Origin: Fuerstiella sp041398845
GTDB taxonomy: Bacteria; Planctomycetota; Planctomycetia; Planctomycetales; Planctomycetaceae
Direction: 5' to 3'
Assembly: GCA_041398845.1 (NCBI GenBank)
Contig: JAWKTZ010000012.1
Span: 62,001-126,000 of the forward strand
DNA: 64,000 nt
Shown: positions 27,901-36,954 of the stretch, piece by piece
Layout of the letters: the number at the start of each line of letters is the position of its first letter
Position numbering within the stretch: the stretch's first letter is position 1
Translations under genes and position numbers: made by a program
The notes under the pieces: model-generated
Seen by the model: the letters and a program-made list of their open reading frames with translations, nothing else
Databases searched by the model: none
Told to the model about the DNA's origin: nothing

Positions 27901-29027
27901 ACACGGAAGTCCAGGAGACCGACGTCTCGCGTCCCCCTCAAACTGAACTCCCGTCGCGACGTGGTGTTCTGCGTCGGATGTGGCCGTTTGGTTTGTGGCT
28001 GATTGTGTTTTATTCCGGCTGGCTGCTGCTTGTCACAGCCGGTGGCCATTGGAAAACCGTGCAGTCGCACTGGCCCATCGCGCTGGCGATGTCGTTTGGT
28101 TCCTACATCGCCGGTTCGACTCCGATGGGCGGTGGTTCCGTGGGCTTTCCGGTGCTGGTTCTGCTGTTTGGATTACCGGGATCTCTCGGGCGAAACTTCG
28201 GTCTGGCGGTGCAGTCGATCGGGATGGTGTCCGCTTCCGTCTATATTTTCTCAGCCCGCCGTCCGCTCGATCTGAGCCTGTTAAGACCGGCGCTGTTGGG
28301 TACGCTCATCGGTACGCCTGTTGGGGCGGCCTTTGCAGCGCCGTTTGTCCCGGATCTGTGGGTGAAGCTGACGTTTGCGATCGTGTGGTGCAGCTTTGGG
28401 ATCATGCACCTGATGAAGCTGAACGAGCTGGTCAGTAATCATGGAGAAAGCGATCGCTGGCGGCCATGGGATCGCAGCATTGGTCTGGCTATCGGTATCA
28501 TTGGCGGCGTGGTGTCGTCGATTACCGGAGTGGGCATTGACATGATTGTGTATGCCACACTGGTGCTGCTGTATCGAGCTGATCTGAAAATTTCGATCCC
28601 GACCTCGGTGGTGCTCATGGCCTTCACTTCCGTGGTTGGCATCGGATTCAACGTGGTTCTGTCTCGGATCAATCCGGAGCTGTACGCCGTCGATCCGGAA
28701 GTCTTCGCGAACTGGCTGGCCGCCGCTCCGGTGGTTGCCGTGGGGGCTCCGTTCGGCGCGATCGTGGTGAATCTGATCTCACGCAAGCCAACGCTGATCA
28801 TCGTTTCGACACTGTGCATTCTGCAGTTTGTCTGGACGATCGTGCAGGAGCGGGTTTCGGGACTCGTGCTGGCGGGTGCCGTGCTGGCCGTCCTGGCCGT
28901 CAACGCTGCATTTCATCTGCTCTATCACTGGGGACGCGGTGAGAGCGCGCTCGGCGAACTGCTGGTTGATCCGCTCAATGAATCAGCTCCCGGCCCGACC
29001 AGTGACGTGGCCCGTGACGAGGCATAG
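27897..29027 (+). CDS. TauE/SafE (TSUP) family sulfite/organosulfonate exporter-like permease
   Basis: 376 residues, ATG 27897 overlapping the MarR stop. It has about eight or nine hydrophobic spans with the family's Gly-rich segment STPMGGGSVGFPVLVLLFGLP near residues 75-95 and a second half-repeat GIIGGVVSSITGVGIDMIVYA, typical of TSUP proteins, which move sulfite, sulfoacetate, thiosulfate or other anions across the cytoplasmic membrane. The substrate is unknown. Coupling to a MarR regulator suggests induction by the substrate or a toxic anion; with the regulator broken, expression may be constitutive. Confidence 0.88.
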   Translation: MNTEVQETDVSRPPQTELPSRRGVLRRMWPFGLWLIVFYSGWLLLVTAGGHWKTVQSHWPIALAMSFGSYIAGSTPMGGGSVGFPVLVLLFGLPGSLGRNFGLAVQSIGMVSASVYIFSARRPLDLSLLRPALLGTLIGTPVGAAFAAPFVPDLWVKLTFAIVWCSFGIMHLMKLNELVSNHGESDRWRPWDRSIGLAIGIIGGVVSSITGVGIDMIVYATLVLLYRADLKISIPTSVVLMAFTSVVGIGFNVVLSRINPELYAVDPEVFANWLAAAPVVAVGAPFGAIVVNLISRKPTLIIVSTLCILQFVWTIVQERVSGLVLAGAVLAVLAVNAAFHLLYHWGRGESALGELLVDPLNESAPGPTSDVARDEA

Positions 29028-29038
29028 CAATTCACCTT

Positions 29039-29368
29039 TTGCAGTTGAATCATCTTCGCGTCACGGCTGAGCACGTGTATGATGCATCAGCGGCGGAACG
29101 CTGGGCATTCTTTCTGCAGAATGCCGACGACCTGGCGTCTGACGACATTCGCCGCCTTTTCCCCGATGAAGAAATCGTCGAAGCCGCCGGAGTGCTGGAA
29201 ATGATCTCTCAGACCCCCGACCAACTGCAACAGTATAACGCTCGCCTGAAATTCCTGCGTGACGAAGAAGCTCGCCTGCGCAAGGCCGAAGAAGACGGTC
29301 GAATGCAGGGCTTCCACGAAGGAGCCCTTGTCAATTCATGGCAGCCACTTGTCAGGGTCTGCTGGTGA
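29039..29368 (+). pseudogene. Remnant of an Rpn-family (PD-(D/E)XK) recombination-promoting nuclease/transposase
   Basis: The translated stretch AERWAFFLQNADDLASDDIR ... EAAGVLEMISQTPDQLQQYNARLKFLRDEEARLR matches the C-terminal region that follows the nuclease domain in Rpn/YhgA-like proteins, including the usual tail of charged residues. The N-terminal catalytic domain is absent, only a TTG could serve as start, and the C-terminus runs into unrelated sequence, so this is a decayed fragment. It abuts a palindromic repeat at 29409. Confidence 0.65.
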
Positions 29369-29408
29369 TTCGGCGTTCCAGCCGGCAGACCATTTGAGAT
29401 ACTGGATG

Positions 29409-29541
29409 GCTGGACATCGCCAGCTTCGCAAGTCTTATAACCCGAAGTGTTAGCGAGGGAACATGTCGCGGCGATTCTCTCGCTGACGCTTCGGGTTGCC
29501 CAAACGCTGGCTCTTCAGTGACCCCGGCGCTGCCCAGTTAG
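29409..29541. repeat. Palindromic repeat family B, diverged copy
   Basis: Inverted arms AACCCGAAGTGTTAGCGAGG and CTCGCTGACGCTTCGGGTT around a short loop, with outer ends resembling CTGGACAGCGCC and GGCGCTGCCCAG. It is the same element as the intact copy at 47440-47576, with several substitutions. Confidence 0.8.
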
Positions 29542-29575
29542 TTCAGAGCAATCCTGATCGTAACGAATCGATACA

Positions 29576-30187
29576 TTGACGAATCCCTACCAAGCTCCAG
29601 TGCATCAAACGTCTTCGCGGGAGACAATGCGTTCACTTTGGTGTCGTCGGCTAACCTGCCCATGCTGCGGAAAGCCTGGTATTCCAATGAGTTGGGCGTT
29701 TATGTCTCATCCGTTTTTCTCGGTTCACTGCCGATTCTGCGAATCGCGAGTGAAAGTTAAGAAATCATCAAGAGCCGTGAATTGGGGCATCGCAACTGTC
29801 GTCCTTGCTCTTATTTGGGGCGGTCTGGCGATTTACACATTGGAATTCGTCGATGCATACCGAATGGAACTCTGGCTCAGACGCTGGTCGCCTGGCTTTT
29901 TGGTCACTATTCCACGTCAAACCCGTCTTCTTTGCATTCATATCTGTAGCGGGCTGCTCTTTACCATCCCATTGTTGGTTCTCCTTTGGATCGGAACGAA
30001 GGTTGATCTGCGAGAACTCGCTGACAACTCGGAGTTACATCCGTTGGCAATACCAACGGTGAATTCTGTGACCGAACGTATTAACGACGCCACGTTGCCA
30101 AACGAAATGGACTATGCCGCCCCGGCCTCGTCAGCCAGTCACGTTAAGCGAGGTGCAGCATCCGACCGTCCAGTCGACTCCGGTTGA
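29576..30187 (+). CDS. Two-span membrane protein with a zinc-ribbon-like N-terminus
   Basis: 203 residues if it starts at TTG 29576, giving the planctomycete-typical opening MTNPYQAP. Two CxxC pairs (CPCC and CRFC, about residues 28-60) suggest a metal-binding ribbon, followed by spans at about 68-88 and 118-140 and a polar C-terminus. No family is recognised. TTG is the only sensible start, as no ATG precedes the NPYQ motif in frame. Codon use is a little less GC-rich than the neighbours. Confidence 0.65.
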   Translation: MTNPYQAPVHQTSSRETMRSLWCRRLTCPCCGKPGIPMSWAFMSHPFFSVHCRFCESRVKVKKSSRAVNWGIATVVLALIWGGLAIYTLEFVDAYRMELWLRRWSPGFLVTIPRQTRLLCIHICSGLLFTIPLLVLLWIGTKVDLRELADNSELHPLAIPTVNSVTERINDATLPNEMDYAAPASSASHVKRGAASDRPVDSG

Positions 30188-30331
30188 GTGTACGGTCATT
30201 CAGCAGGCAGGTCGTAAATCTATATGAAAATCACGGAGCACCTCTTTCCTGTTGCTTTGACCTGTGAGGACGGCTTGGCCTGGTTTTGGTAGACGGCACG
30301 CCTTGGGCTGGAAAACGAAAGGATATCTGTG

Positions 30332-31519
30332 ATGACGCGAACACGAACGCGGAAACCGTCTGATCTGAACGGAACCGCTCATGTCATTTCCGGGTTCTTC
30401 CTGTTGTTACTTATTTCGTCATCGACCTATTCGCAGGAGCTTCTGAAGCGATGGGAGCTGCCGCTTCCGGGGCAACTTCCGCTGACTCCGCTTGTCGACC
30501 AGGAACGACAGGTTCTATATGTCGCTTCTAAAACACAGGGACTGGGAATTTTTCGGCTGCGCGGTGAGTCTCAGCAGCCGCTGGAGATCGCACGGCTGCC
30601 AAAGGGGCGGTTCGGCGGTCTGGATGTCATGGATGTGACTCAGCAGGGAAATCATCTGTTTGTCGCGCTGGGCGATTTCTTCTCGGCGCGAGGTGCTCGT
30701 GCGGGTGCGGCGATTGTCGATGTGTCTGACCCCGGCAGGCCGCAGGTGAACGTGGTCTGGCAATCCGACGACGTTCTGAAAGGCGCCGCCGTGGTCCGCG
30801 TTCAGGACGACGATCTTTATCTGGGAGCCATGAGCTCGGGAGTGATCATTCTGAAAACCAATTCAGCGCGTGATGAGTTGAAGCCGGTGACCACTTTTCT
30901 GCCGGACCTCAACTTCCCTCGAAGAAATCCAAACCGGATTCAGCACCCGAATGCACGAGGCATGTGGATTGAGAATACTCGTCTGTTTCTGGCCAACGAT
31001 GCTGGTGGCCTGCGCGTGCTGGACATTGTGAAACCCGACAATCCGGTAGAGATCGGTCGCTACAGCAATCCGGGAATGGCCGGCAAGCAGCAGGCGTATA
31101 ACTCGCTGTGGATTGATCAGGGGCTGGCCTATGTGGCGGTCGACTACGCCGGGCTGGAAATCGTCGACGTTCGCAATCCCGCTGCCATGACGCAGGTCGG
31201 ATGGTGGAATCCATGGTCGGCTCAGAAGCTGACAAACATGTGGTTCAACAGCCCGGGTCACACAAACCAGATCGCCTTCGATCGAGATCGGCGACACATC
31301 TACCTTTCCGCCGGAGACAGTGAGTTACTTGTGATCGACGTAGCAGACCCCGCGCAGCCGAAATCTGTCGGCCGGGTCGGGGCGGTCAAAAATGATCAGG
31401 GTGTCTGGGGTGTTGCGGTGGCCGGCGACACCGTCTTCACAACCTATGTCACGTCACAGATTCCCTTTCGAGGTCGCTGGTCAGGCGTCAAGGCGTTTTC
31501 CGTCCCGGCCTCGCGTTGA
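30332..31519 (+). CDS. LVIVD-repeat secreted beta-propeller protein
   Basis: 395 residues from ATG 30332, with AAAGGA 8 nt upstream; a GTG one codon earlier is an alternative. A signal peptide (FFLLLLISSSTYSQ) ends near residue 35. Repeats of the LVIVD type follow, for example GAAIVDVSDPGRPQVNVVW, LRVLDIVKPDNPVEIGRYSN, LEIVDVRNPAAMTQVGWW and LLVIDVADPAQPKSVGRVG, each about 45-50 residues and forming propeller blades. No catalytic residues are evident. Likely a periplasmic or surface binding protein. Confidence 0.88.
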   Translation: MTRTRTRKPSDLNGTAHVISGFFLLLLISSSTYSQELLKRWELPLPGQLPLTPLVDQERQVLYVASKTQGLGIFRLRGESQQPLEIARLPKGRFGGLDVMDVTQQGNHLFVALGDFFSARGARAGAAIVDVSDPGRPQVNVVWQSDDVLKGAAVVRVQDDDLYLGAMSSGVIILKTNSARDELKPVTTFLPDLNFPRRNPNRIQHPNARGMWIENTRLFLANDAGGLRVLDIVKPDNPVEIGRYSNPGMAGKQQAYNSLWIDQGLAYVAVDYAGLEIVDVRNPAAMTQVGWWNPWSAQKLTNMWFNSPGHTNQIAFDRDRRHIYLSAGDSELLVIDVADPAQPKSVGRVGAVKNDQGVWGVAVAGDTVFTTYVTSQIPFRGRWSGVKAFSVPASR

Positions 31520-31633
31520 ATCATGCGAAAACTTCGGACGGCTCGGCATTCCTGCTGTCAGAACGAGTTGCACGTCCGCGAATGCTGCCTACAAACGGAC
31601 AAACGACAATTTTCTCCCCCGCGCGGAACAGAC

Positions 31634-32119
31634 ATGTCGGTTGAAATTCTGTGGAACAAGCAGCGCCGAGCGTATGTGCTGTCATCTCGTGTTGTACTGC
31701 CGGTAGACCGTCAGACGCTGTTCGAATTTTTCGGTGATGCGTTTCAACTGGAACAGATTACTCCACCGTGGCTGCATTTCCATGTGCTCACTCCCGCCCC
31801 GATTGAAATCCGGCCCGGAACACTGATCGATTATCGACTGAAACTGCGAGGACTTCCGATCCGCTGGCGAACGGAAATCTCCAGCTGGAATCCGCCACAG
31901 TCGTTTACAGATCGACAGTTGAAAGGCCCCTATCGGCTTTGGGAACATCTTCATAGATTTGAAGAGGTCGATGGCGGAACGCTGGTCACTGACGAAGTGC
32001 ATTACCGCGTCCCTGGCGGGCGCGTCATCCATCGCCTGTTTGTGAAGAACGACCTGCTGAAGATCTTCCGCTATCGGCACCAGAAGATGCTGGAACTGTT
32101 TGAGACTGCGGAACAATAA
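31634..32119 (+). CDS. SRPBCC family (START-like) protein
   Basis: 161 residues from ATG 31634. The start was chosen because the family's opening strand follows directly (VLSSRVVLPVDRQTLFEFFGD). Further features are LEQITPPWLHFHV, GTLIDYRLKLRGLPIRWRTEI and a long C-terminal helix (LKIFRYRHQKMLELF). This is the cell-division-inhibitor/SRPBCC subgroup (YfcH-type N-terminal domain), here as a single domain that would bind a hydrophobic ligand. It converges on the M50 fusion gene. Confidence 0.82.
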   Translation: MSVEILWNKQRRAYVLSSRVVLPVDRQTLFEFFGDAFQLEQITPPWLHFHVLTPAPIEIRPGTLIDYRLKLRGLPIRWRTEISSWNPPQSFTDRQLKGPYRLWEHLHRFEEVDGGTLVTDEVHYRVPGGRVIHRLFVKNDLLKIFRYRHQKMLELFETAEQ

Positions 32120-32204
32120 CCGGGATTGCAGCGAACAACACGATCAGCGGGTTCGACACGCGAGCCGTGACTAGCCTCTAGAAATGGTGCTGGTCGGAGA
32201 TCGC

Positions 32205-34640
32205 CTACAATCGGAAGCGGAACGTTTCGAAGAAGTAACGTTTGAGCCATTGCGCGACCGTGCGGTCATCCACCAGAATGCGAGCCTGACCGCGCATGCC
32301 GGGTTTGATGAGAGCGGCGTCGCCTTTGCTTTCCGGGTGAACAAAGTGCATTTCCACGATGGCTCGAATGGCCGGGCTGGTGAGCGATTCCTGGCCTTTG
32401 TCGTCGGGGCGAGTCGCCAGTTGACCGCCGTACTTGGTGGTCAGTGATTCGGGAGCCAGCTTTTCACCTCGACTGGATACCAAAGACACGGGAGCGACAT
32501 AGCTGATGTCGGGCAGGTGATCCAGCTTCAGTTCCACTTCCATATCGTCCAGCAGGTCTTCGCGGTCGGACTGATCGATGTACATGACTGCCTGAATCTG
32601 TTCGTTCGGAGCGATCTGCATCAATTCTGATGCGGCTTCCACAACACAGTGAGCGTTTTCCGGATCGAGTGGCGTGCCGTGCCAGCGATCAAGGCGAGTT
32701 CGGTTGATTTCGTCGCGTTTGGGTTCGGGAACACGGTCCGCCGCGATGATTCGGCCGGATGCGGGTGCATAGACAACGCGAGCGGCCAGCAACTGCATCA
32801 GATCCTGCATGTCCGACCGCAGCTTCACCAGCTCGGCCACGGCTTCATAGATTTCCGGCGAGGTATCCCGCTTCAGATCGGCTCGACCGACTTCATACTT
32901 GCTCGCGATCAGCACCTGGGATTTCCATTGCTGCAGTTTTTGAGCAATCGTATCGCGATAATTGACGGCCTGAGGATCTTCAATCACCAGCAGGACGTCG
33001 CCTTTGTTGACGAAATCACCGGGACGAACCCGCTTTGAGTAGGCTTCGGGAGCGGGCAGCACCGTGAGCAGATCGAAGCGGTCCTGATCGTAACGCCGCT
33101 TGAATGTTTCCCAGTCAAACAGACTCAGCACCGCATCCTGTTCCTCCTGAAGTCCGTGATAGATTTCCGCATAGTCTTCCGGAGTCAGGATTTCTCCGCC
33201 AACGGGCGGAGCGGTGACATGAACCACATCGACCGGTTCGATGGTGAACGGAGCGTGGTGGTACCATGGAATGGGGATACTCAGCACCAGCCAGACCACG
33301 GTCGACGCAATTGCGAGGGAGATGATGATTTTCAGTTTGCTCATTGGTTCTGCTCTGGGCGTTGCCACAATCTGGTACACATTCCTGAACATCGAAAACA
33401 CGATGCCCGCCATCGACATCACACACAGGCTGATGCCCAGACTCTGCAGATCATAGGGTTTCAGCACCGTGTACAGAAACATACTGATCGAAACCAGAAT
33501 CACCCAGCGATAACACCATGCGGCGATGGCGTAGGTGACAAACCATGCCTTGCCGGTTTCGGGCATGAACGGATCCGGCCGACTTTCGATACCCAGGCAG
33601 TACCACGAAAAGGCTTCCCTCAGCATCTTGTCCGACTTGGCTCGCAGATTCGGAATCTCAAGGAAGTCGCTCATCATATAATAACCGTCAAATCTCATCA
33701 GCGGATTCGCGTTGAAGATGACGGTTGTGATCGTGGTCACAAAGAACGTGTTCAGAGCCAGATAATGCACCATGCCCGGCTTCGTAAACCACCACACATA
33801 GATGGCGATGGCCGACAGAATCACCTCGATATACATCCCTGCGGCACCGATGATGATGCGATGCCATTTGTTTTTCATCATCCACGAATCGGTGACGTCG
33901 CAATACAGGCACGGGCTGAACACCAGCAGCATGACTCCCATTTCATGGCACTCGCCGCCGTAATGGTGACAGCTCAATCCGTGGCCGAATTCATGGATGA
34001 TCTTGGCGGCTCCCAGCGTGACCCAAAGATAGATCAGGTTCGGCCAGCCGAAGAAGCTTTGAAATTCCGGCAGCCGACTTTGAAATTCATCAAAGTTGGC
34101 TCCGAGCATCAGCCATGCGGAGACGACAAACGTCATCGTGATCCAGACCACCGGACGCCAGAACATCCACGCCAGATACGGATACATCCATGCGAGTGTG
34201 CGTTCCGGATCCCAGCCGGGCAGTCGCAGATACAGCAGACTCATCAGTGTCTGCTTCAGCTTCTGATTGCGTTCTTTTCGGCGTTCGCGAACAACGGCGG
34301 CTCCCTGACCCGGCCGATTGCTGCTCACCAGACACTTCTTGTGCAGGTCGGTAATCAGTTGCTGAATGTCGCTTAAAGTGACCTGCAGAGTCGGAAAGAA
34401 GACTTTCAGATCGTCGCGAACCTGTTCCAGACTGCGAGTCCCGTCGAGCAGTTCCAGAATCTTGTACTGTTCCACCTGCAGCCGGTGATACTTCAGCCCC
34501 ACGGGATCTTTGATCACCTGGTAACCGACACCCAGATAGTCGATCTCCGCCACGACCAGGTCAGCTCGGCGCTGTAGTGGAATCGGCCGCTGGTTCGACG
34601 CCAGCATACTGTCGGATTGTGCCTGGCTGGATTCCGCCAT
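32205..34640 (-). CDS. PqqD-like / M50 site-2 metalloprotease / HlyD-like adaptor fusion
   Basis: 811 residues. In order: a PqqD-like winged helix (about 35-105, IKDPVGLKYHRLQVEQYKIL ... ITDLHKKCLV); a multi-span M50 domain with zinc motif HEFGH at 216-220 and a second ligand region NANPLMRFDGYYM; further spans to about 440; then a periplasmic HlyD/lipoyl-like region (RVRPGDFVNKGDVLLVIEDP, long coiled segment, VVYAPASGRIIA) and a beta-barrel-like end. The protease site is intact. Known relatives sit with RND or ABC exporters or peptide-modification genes; here the only partner is the HlyD gene upstream on the same strand, 109 bp away. Confidence 0.85.
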   Translation of the reverse strand: MAESSQAQSDSMLASNQRPIPLQRRADLVVAEIDYLGVGYQVIKDPVGLKYHRLQVEQYKILELLDGTRSLEQVRDDLKVFFPTLQVTLSDIQQLITDLHKKCLVSSNRPGQGAAVVRERRKERNQKLKQTLMSLLYLRLPGWDPERTLAWMYPYLAWMFWRPVVWITMTFVVSAWLMLGANFDEFQSRLPEFQSFFGWPNLIYLWVTLGAAKIIHEFGHGLSCHHYGGECHEMGVMLLVFSPCLYCDVTDSWMMKNKWHRIIIGAAGMYIEVILSAIAIYVWWFTKPGMVHYLALNTFFVTTITTVIFNANPLMRFDGYYMMSDFLEIPNLRAKSDKMLREAFSWYCLGIESRPDPFMPETGKAWFVTYAIAAWCYRWVILVSISMFLYTVLKPYDLQSLGISLCVMSMAGIVFSMFRNVYQIVATPRAEPMSKLKIIISLAIASTVVWLVLSIPIPWYHHAPFTIEPVDVVHVTAPPVGGEILTPEDYAEIYHGLQEEQDAVLSLFDWETFKRRYDQDRFDLLTVLPAPEAYSKRVRPGDFVNKGDVLLVIEDPQAVNYRDTIAQKLQQWKSQVLIASKYEVGRADLKRDTSPEIYEAVAELVKLRSDMQDLMQLLAARVVYAPASGRIIAADRVPEPKRDEINRTRLDRWHGTPLDPENAHCVVEAASELMQIAPNEQIQAVMYIDQSDREDLLDDMEVELKLDHLPDISYVAPVSLVSSRGEKLAPESLTTKYGGQLATRPDDKGQESLTSPAIRAIVEMHFVHPESKGDAALIKPGMRGQARILVDDRTVAQWLKRYFFETFRFRL

Positions 34641-34669
34641 GATGTTTCAGCGCGAAGAGATTCTGACTC

Positions 34670-34732
34670 ATGTAGTGGATCTCGCCAGAGATCCCTGTGT
34701 TTTTGCGGGAAGTCCGGCGACTCCCACTACAT
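34670..34732. repeat. Small inverted-repeat element (family E)
   Basis: Ends ATGTAGTGGATCTCGCC (34670-34686) and GGCGACTCCCACTACAT (34716-34732) pair over their outer 9 bp and inner 5 bp. It lies between the two HlyD-type genes and might also form a hairpin in their shared transcript. Confidence 0.6.
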
Positions 34733-34749
34733 CTTGAACGGTATTGCGT

Positions 34750-35739
34750 TTATTCCTCGGACAACACGACCGCTTCGACAAAGGAGCCTTCTCGCAGCAG
34801 GTACTTACCCGGACCGTCCGCCCGGTTCTGAATCTCTGCTTCAATCTCGAAGCTGTTTTCTTCGTCCGCGATTTTCACCGGACGAATGAAAATCACCTTA
34901 CCGACGAAAACCTCTTCATCCGCCTTTGACGGAGGCTGAACAGACGCCAGTCGAGCTTCTCCGAGGCGGCGGGAATTCTGGCTCTGGAACAAAGAACCGC
35001 CGCCTTCACCCGCCGATTCTCGTCTTCGTCTGACCAGCACCGTATCGCCGACGTTGACGCGATCCTCGTAACTCGGATCGATGGTCAAGGCGGCAATCAC
35101 CTTGTCCAGGTTGACAATTGTCATGATCGGGTCGCCCTGACGAACGGCCGAACCCACGGACTTGGTGTGCAAATCGGTCACGATGCCGCCGAAGTTGGCG
35201 ACGCGAGTGAACTGAGCCAGTTCCGCTCGCTTTGTCTTCAGAGCAAGTTGCGCCAGCTTCTGGTCCTCAAGAGACTTGGACAGTTCAGCCTTCGCTTTGA
35301 CAACGGCAAGATCCAGTTCACGAATTTCATCTGGCGTGTAAATGTCTCGACCAGTGCTGGCCCGAGTTGACTCGTTGCGACGCTTTTTGGAATCGAGCTC
35401 AAACTCAGCGTTGGCCAGAGCATGCTTGGCGAAATCAATCAACACCGTCGACTGGGCTTTGGCTTCGGCTTCGGCTTCCTGAGCTTTGGCAACGTTGGCA
35501 TCGAGTTCGACAACAACCTGCCCGGCTTCGACCACTCCGCCGCGAAAGTTCGGCTTCAATGTGGTAATGGTCCCGGGGATATCGACGGAGATCTCAACCT
35601 TGTCTTTGATTTCAATTCGAGTGCTCTTGGCCGGAATGGCGTTTTCGCTGTCCCATTTGGGAATGTCATCGGCCGCTACAAAGCTCAGGCCACACACCAC
35701 GGCACTCACGGTCAGACAGGCAACATGACGATTTTTCAT
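34750..35739 (-). CDS. Periplasmic HlyD-type efflux adaptor
   Basis: 329 residues. I chose ATG 35739 because a signal peptide (MKNRHVACLTVSAVVCGLSFVAA) follows directly. A lipoyl half-motif (ISVDIPGTITTLKPNFRGGVVEAGQVVVELD) is followed by an Ala/Glu/Lys coiled-coil hairpin (about 75-170), the second lipoyl half (ANFGGIVTDLHTKSVGSAVRQGDPI) and a beta-barrel domain. Membrane-fusion proteins of this type link an inner-membrane pump to outer parts of an export system. It is upstream of the PqqD-M50-HlyD fusion and probably co-transcribed with it. Confidence 0.85.
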   Translation of the reverse strand: MKNRHVACLTVSAVVCGLSFVAADDIPKWDSENAIPAKSTRIEIKDKVEISVDIPGTITTLKPNFRGGVVEAGQVVVELDANVAKAQEAEAEAKAQSTVLIDFAKHALANAEFELDSKKRRNESTRASTGRDIYTPDEIRELDLAVVKAKAELSKSLEDQKLAQLALKTKRAELAQFTRVANFGGIVTDLHTKSVGSAVRQGDPIMTIVNLDKVIAALTIDPSYEDRVNVGDTVLVRRRRESAGEGGGSLFQSQNSRRLGEARLASVQPPSKADEEVFVGKVIFIRPVKIADEENSFEIEAEIQNRADGPGKYLLREGSFVEAVVLSEE

Positions 35740-35822
35740 TGCAGACTCGCTGGAAACACAAAGGGACGTGGGAGATTTCAGCAGACGGCGCGATTGCTGT
35801 CCCGCCGAGGTTGTGAATAAAT

Positions 35823-35896
35823 GTAGGACGCCCTTTTCAGGGCGTCCAAATCGGCCGTTTTTTGGTGACAACGACGGCCTGAAAAGGCCGTCCTAC
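35823..35896. repeat. Double-hairpin inverted repeat (family D)
   Basis: 24-bp arms (35823-35846 and 35873-35896) that pair at 22 of 24 positions. Each arm is itself a hairpin: GGACGCCC/GGGCGTCC and GACGGCCT/AGGCCGTC. It lies 84 bp upstream of the HlyD start, in what must be its promoter region. Confidence 0.85.
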
Positions 35897-36241
35897 GAAT
35901 AAACTCACAGCCTCGCCGGGTCTCAATATGACGACGTTAGTCCATATGTCTAACGGATTTAGTGAGATTTCACAATGTGAATCTCAGTTCCGGACGGCGC
36001 CCGTCCGAAGAGTGACCGCTGACACGCAGAATCCTGTCCGAACTGAGCCTTCTCATCGCTGACCATTTCGGCTTTCGCAGGGAAACATGTGGGAAGCTGC
36101 CTTGATTCCCGCCGCCAAAGTCGTCATTGTTCGCCGCTTGGCTTTTTGCAGCGCCCGTTCAGCGCCCGGTTCTGTCGGCTCTGCGTTCAGGCGGTGCTCA
36201 GGAAAATCCTTAAACCTTCACGGCTATTAGAGTTACGGAAA
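35897..36241. other. Intergenic region upstream of the L24 gene
   Basis: About 345 bp of non-coding sequence. A weak dyad CGGACGGCGCCCGTCCG lies near 35993-36009. No RNA gene or other feature is recognised; the L24 promoter should be here. Confidence 0.4.
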
Positions 36242-36586
36242 ATGAAGATCTGCAAAGGCGATACGGTTCAGGTCATTTCAGGCGACGATGCCGGTACACG
36301 CGGCACGGTGTTGTCTGTGGATGTGAAGAAAGGCAAAGTGGTCGTCGAAGGTGTCCATAAGGTGTTCAAGCACGTTCGCCGAGGACATCCCAAAAGTCCT
36401 CAGGGAGGTCGGCTGCACGTGGAACTGGCGATCGATGCGTCCAACTGTCAGTTGATTTGCCCCGAAACCAACAAGCCGACTCGCGTTGGAGTTCGCGCGG
36501 CGGAAGATGGCGGCAAAGAGTTGTACGCCAAACGCAGTGGAGCCCGATTGCGTCAGATCGCTCCACCTCGCAAGAAAAAAGCATAG
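36242..36586 (+). CDS. rplX: 50S ribosomal protein L24
   Basis: 114 residues from ATG 36242. The KOW motif (KGDTVQVISGDDAGTRGTVLSVDVKKGKVVVEGV, residues about 4-37) and the following VKHVRRGHP and CPETNKPTRVGVR segments define L24, which starts 50S assembly by binding 23S rRNA. It is not in a ribosomal protein operon: both neighbours are unrelated and a terminator follows within 60 bp. It ends in a basic PPRKKKA tail. Confidence 0.93.
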   Translation: MKICKGDTVQVISGDDAGTRGTVLSVDVKKGKVVVEGVHKVFKHVRRGHPKSPQGGRLHVELAIDASNCQLICPETNKPTRVGVRAAEDGGKELYAKRSGARLRQIAPPRKKKA

Positions 36587-36615
36587 CATCCGTCGGTGCC
36601 GGAGATTGATTCAGA

Positions 36616-36644
36616 AGCTGCGACCTAACCCTCGCAGCTTTTTT
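36616..36644 (+). terminator. Rho-independent terminator after the L24 gene
   Basis: Perfect stem AGCTGCGA/TCGCAGCT (36616-36623 and 36632-36639) followed by a run of T at 36639-36644. Confidence 0.92.
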
Positions 36645-36954
36645 GCTGCGCTCAAGTCACTGCACCGTTCGTTGGATTTTCCATGTGTTCTCGGAGATCA
36701 TTGATGACTGATTTGTTCCCTGCGATTTTCCTCACGGGCGGTAACTGCGGGCTGACACCCGCAGCTTAAGTGATGCCGCAGCTTCGCTGCTCAATCAGCC
36801 GCTCAGACGCCTTTCAGGCCATTGGCACTCAGAAATCCAGGAACAAAACTTGCGCAAGCTGAGTTCTCCGTCAACCCTGAATTTTTGACACCCCAGGTCA
36901 GACCCCCGTTTTCAGATAACCTCCACCGCCAAATCCTCCATCAGGAATTCTGCC
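36645..36954. other. Intergenic region with hairpin and family A remnant
   Basis: 310 bp. It contains a hairpin CTGCGGG/CCCGCAG (36745-36751 and 36758-36764), a typical planctomycete intergenic palindrome, and at about 36891-36926 a half-element GGTCAGACCCCCGTTTTCAG followed by ATAACCTCC that matches the right arm of repeat family A. Confidence 0.7.

Noticed and set aside
32172..32181. Possible family A remnant TAGCCTCTAG between two convergent genes
   Set aside because: Only ten bases match; too short to claim.
33156..34376. A 406-codon forward ORF inside the M50 fusion gene
   Set aside because: It is antisense to a gene with clear domains; His/Arg-rich composition is a shadow of the reverse-strand coding frame.
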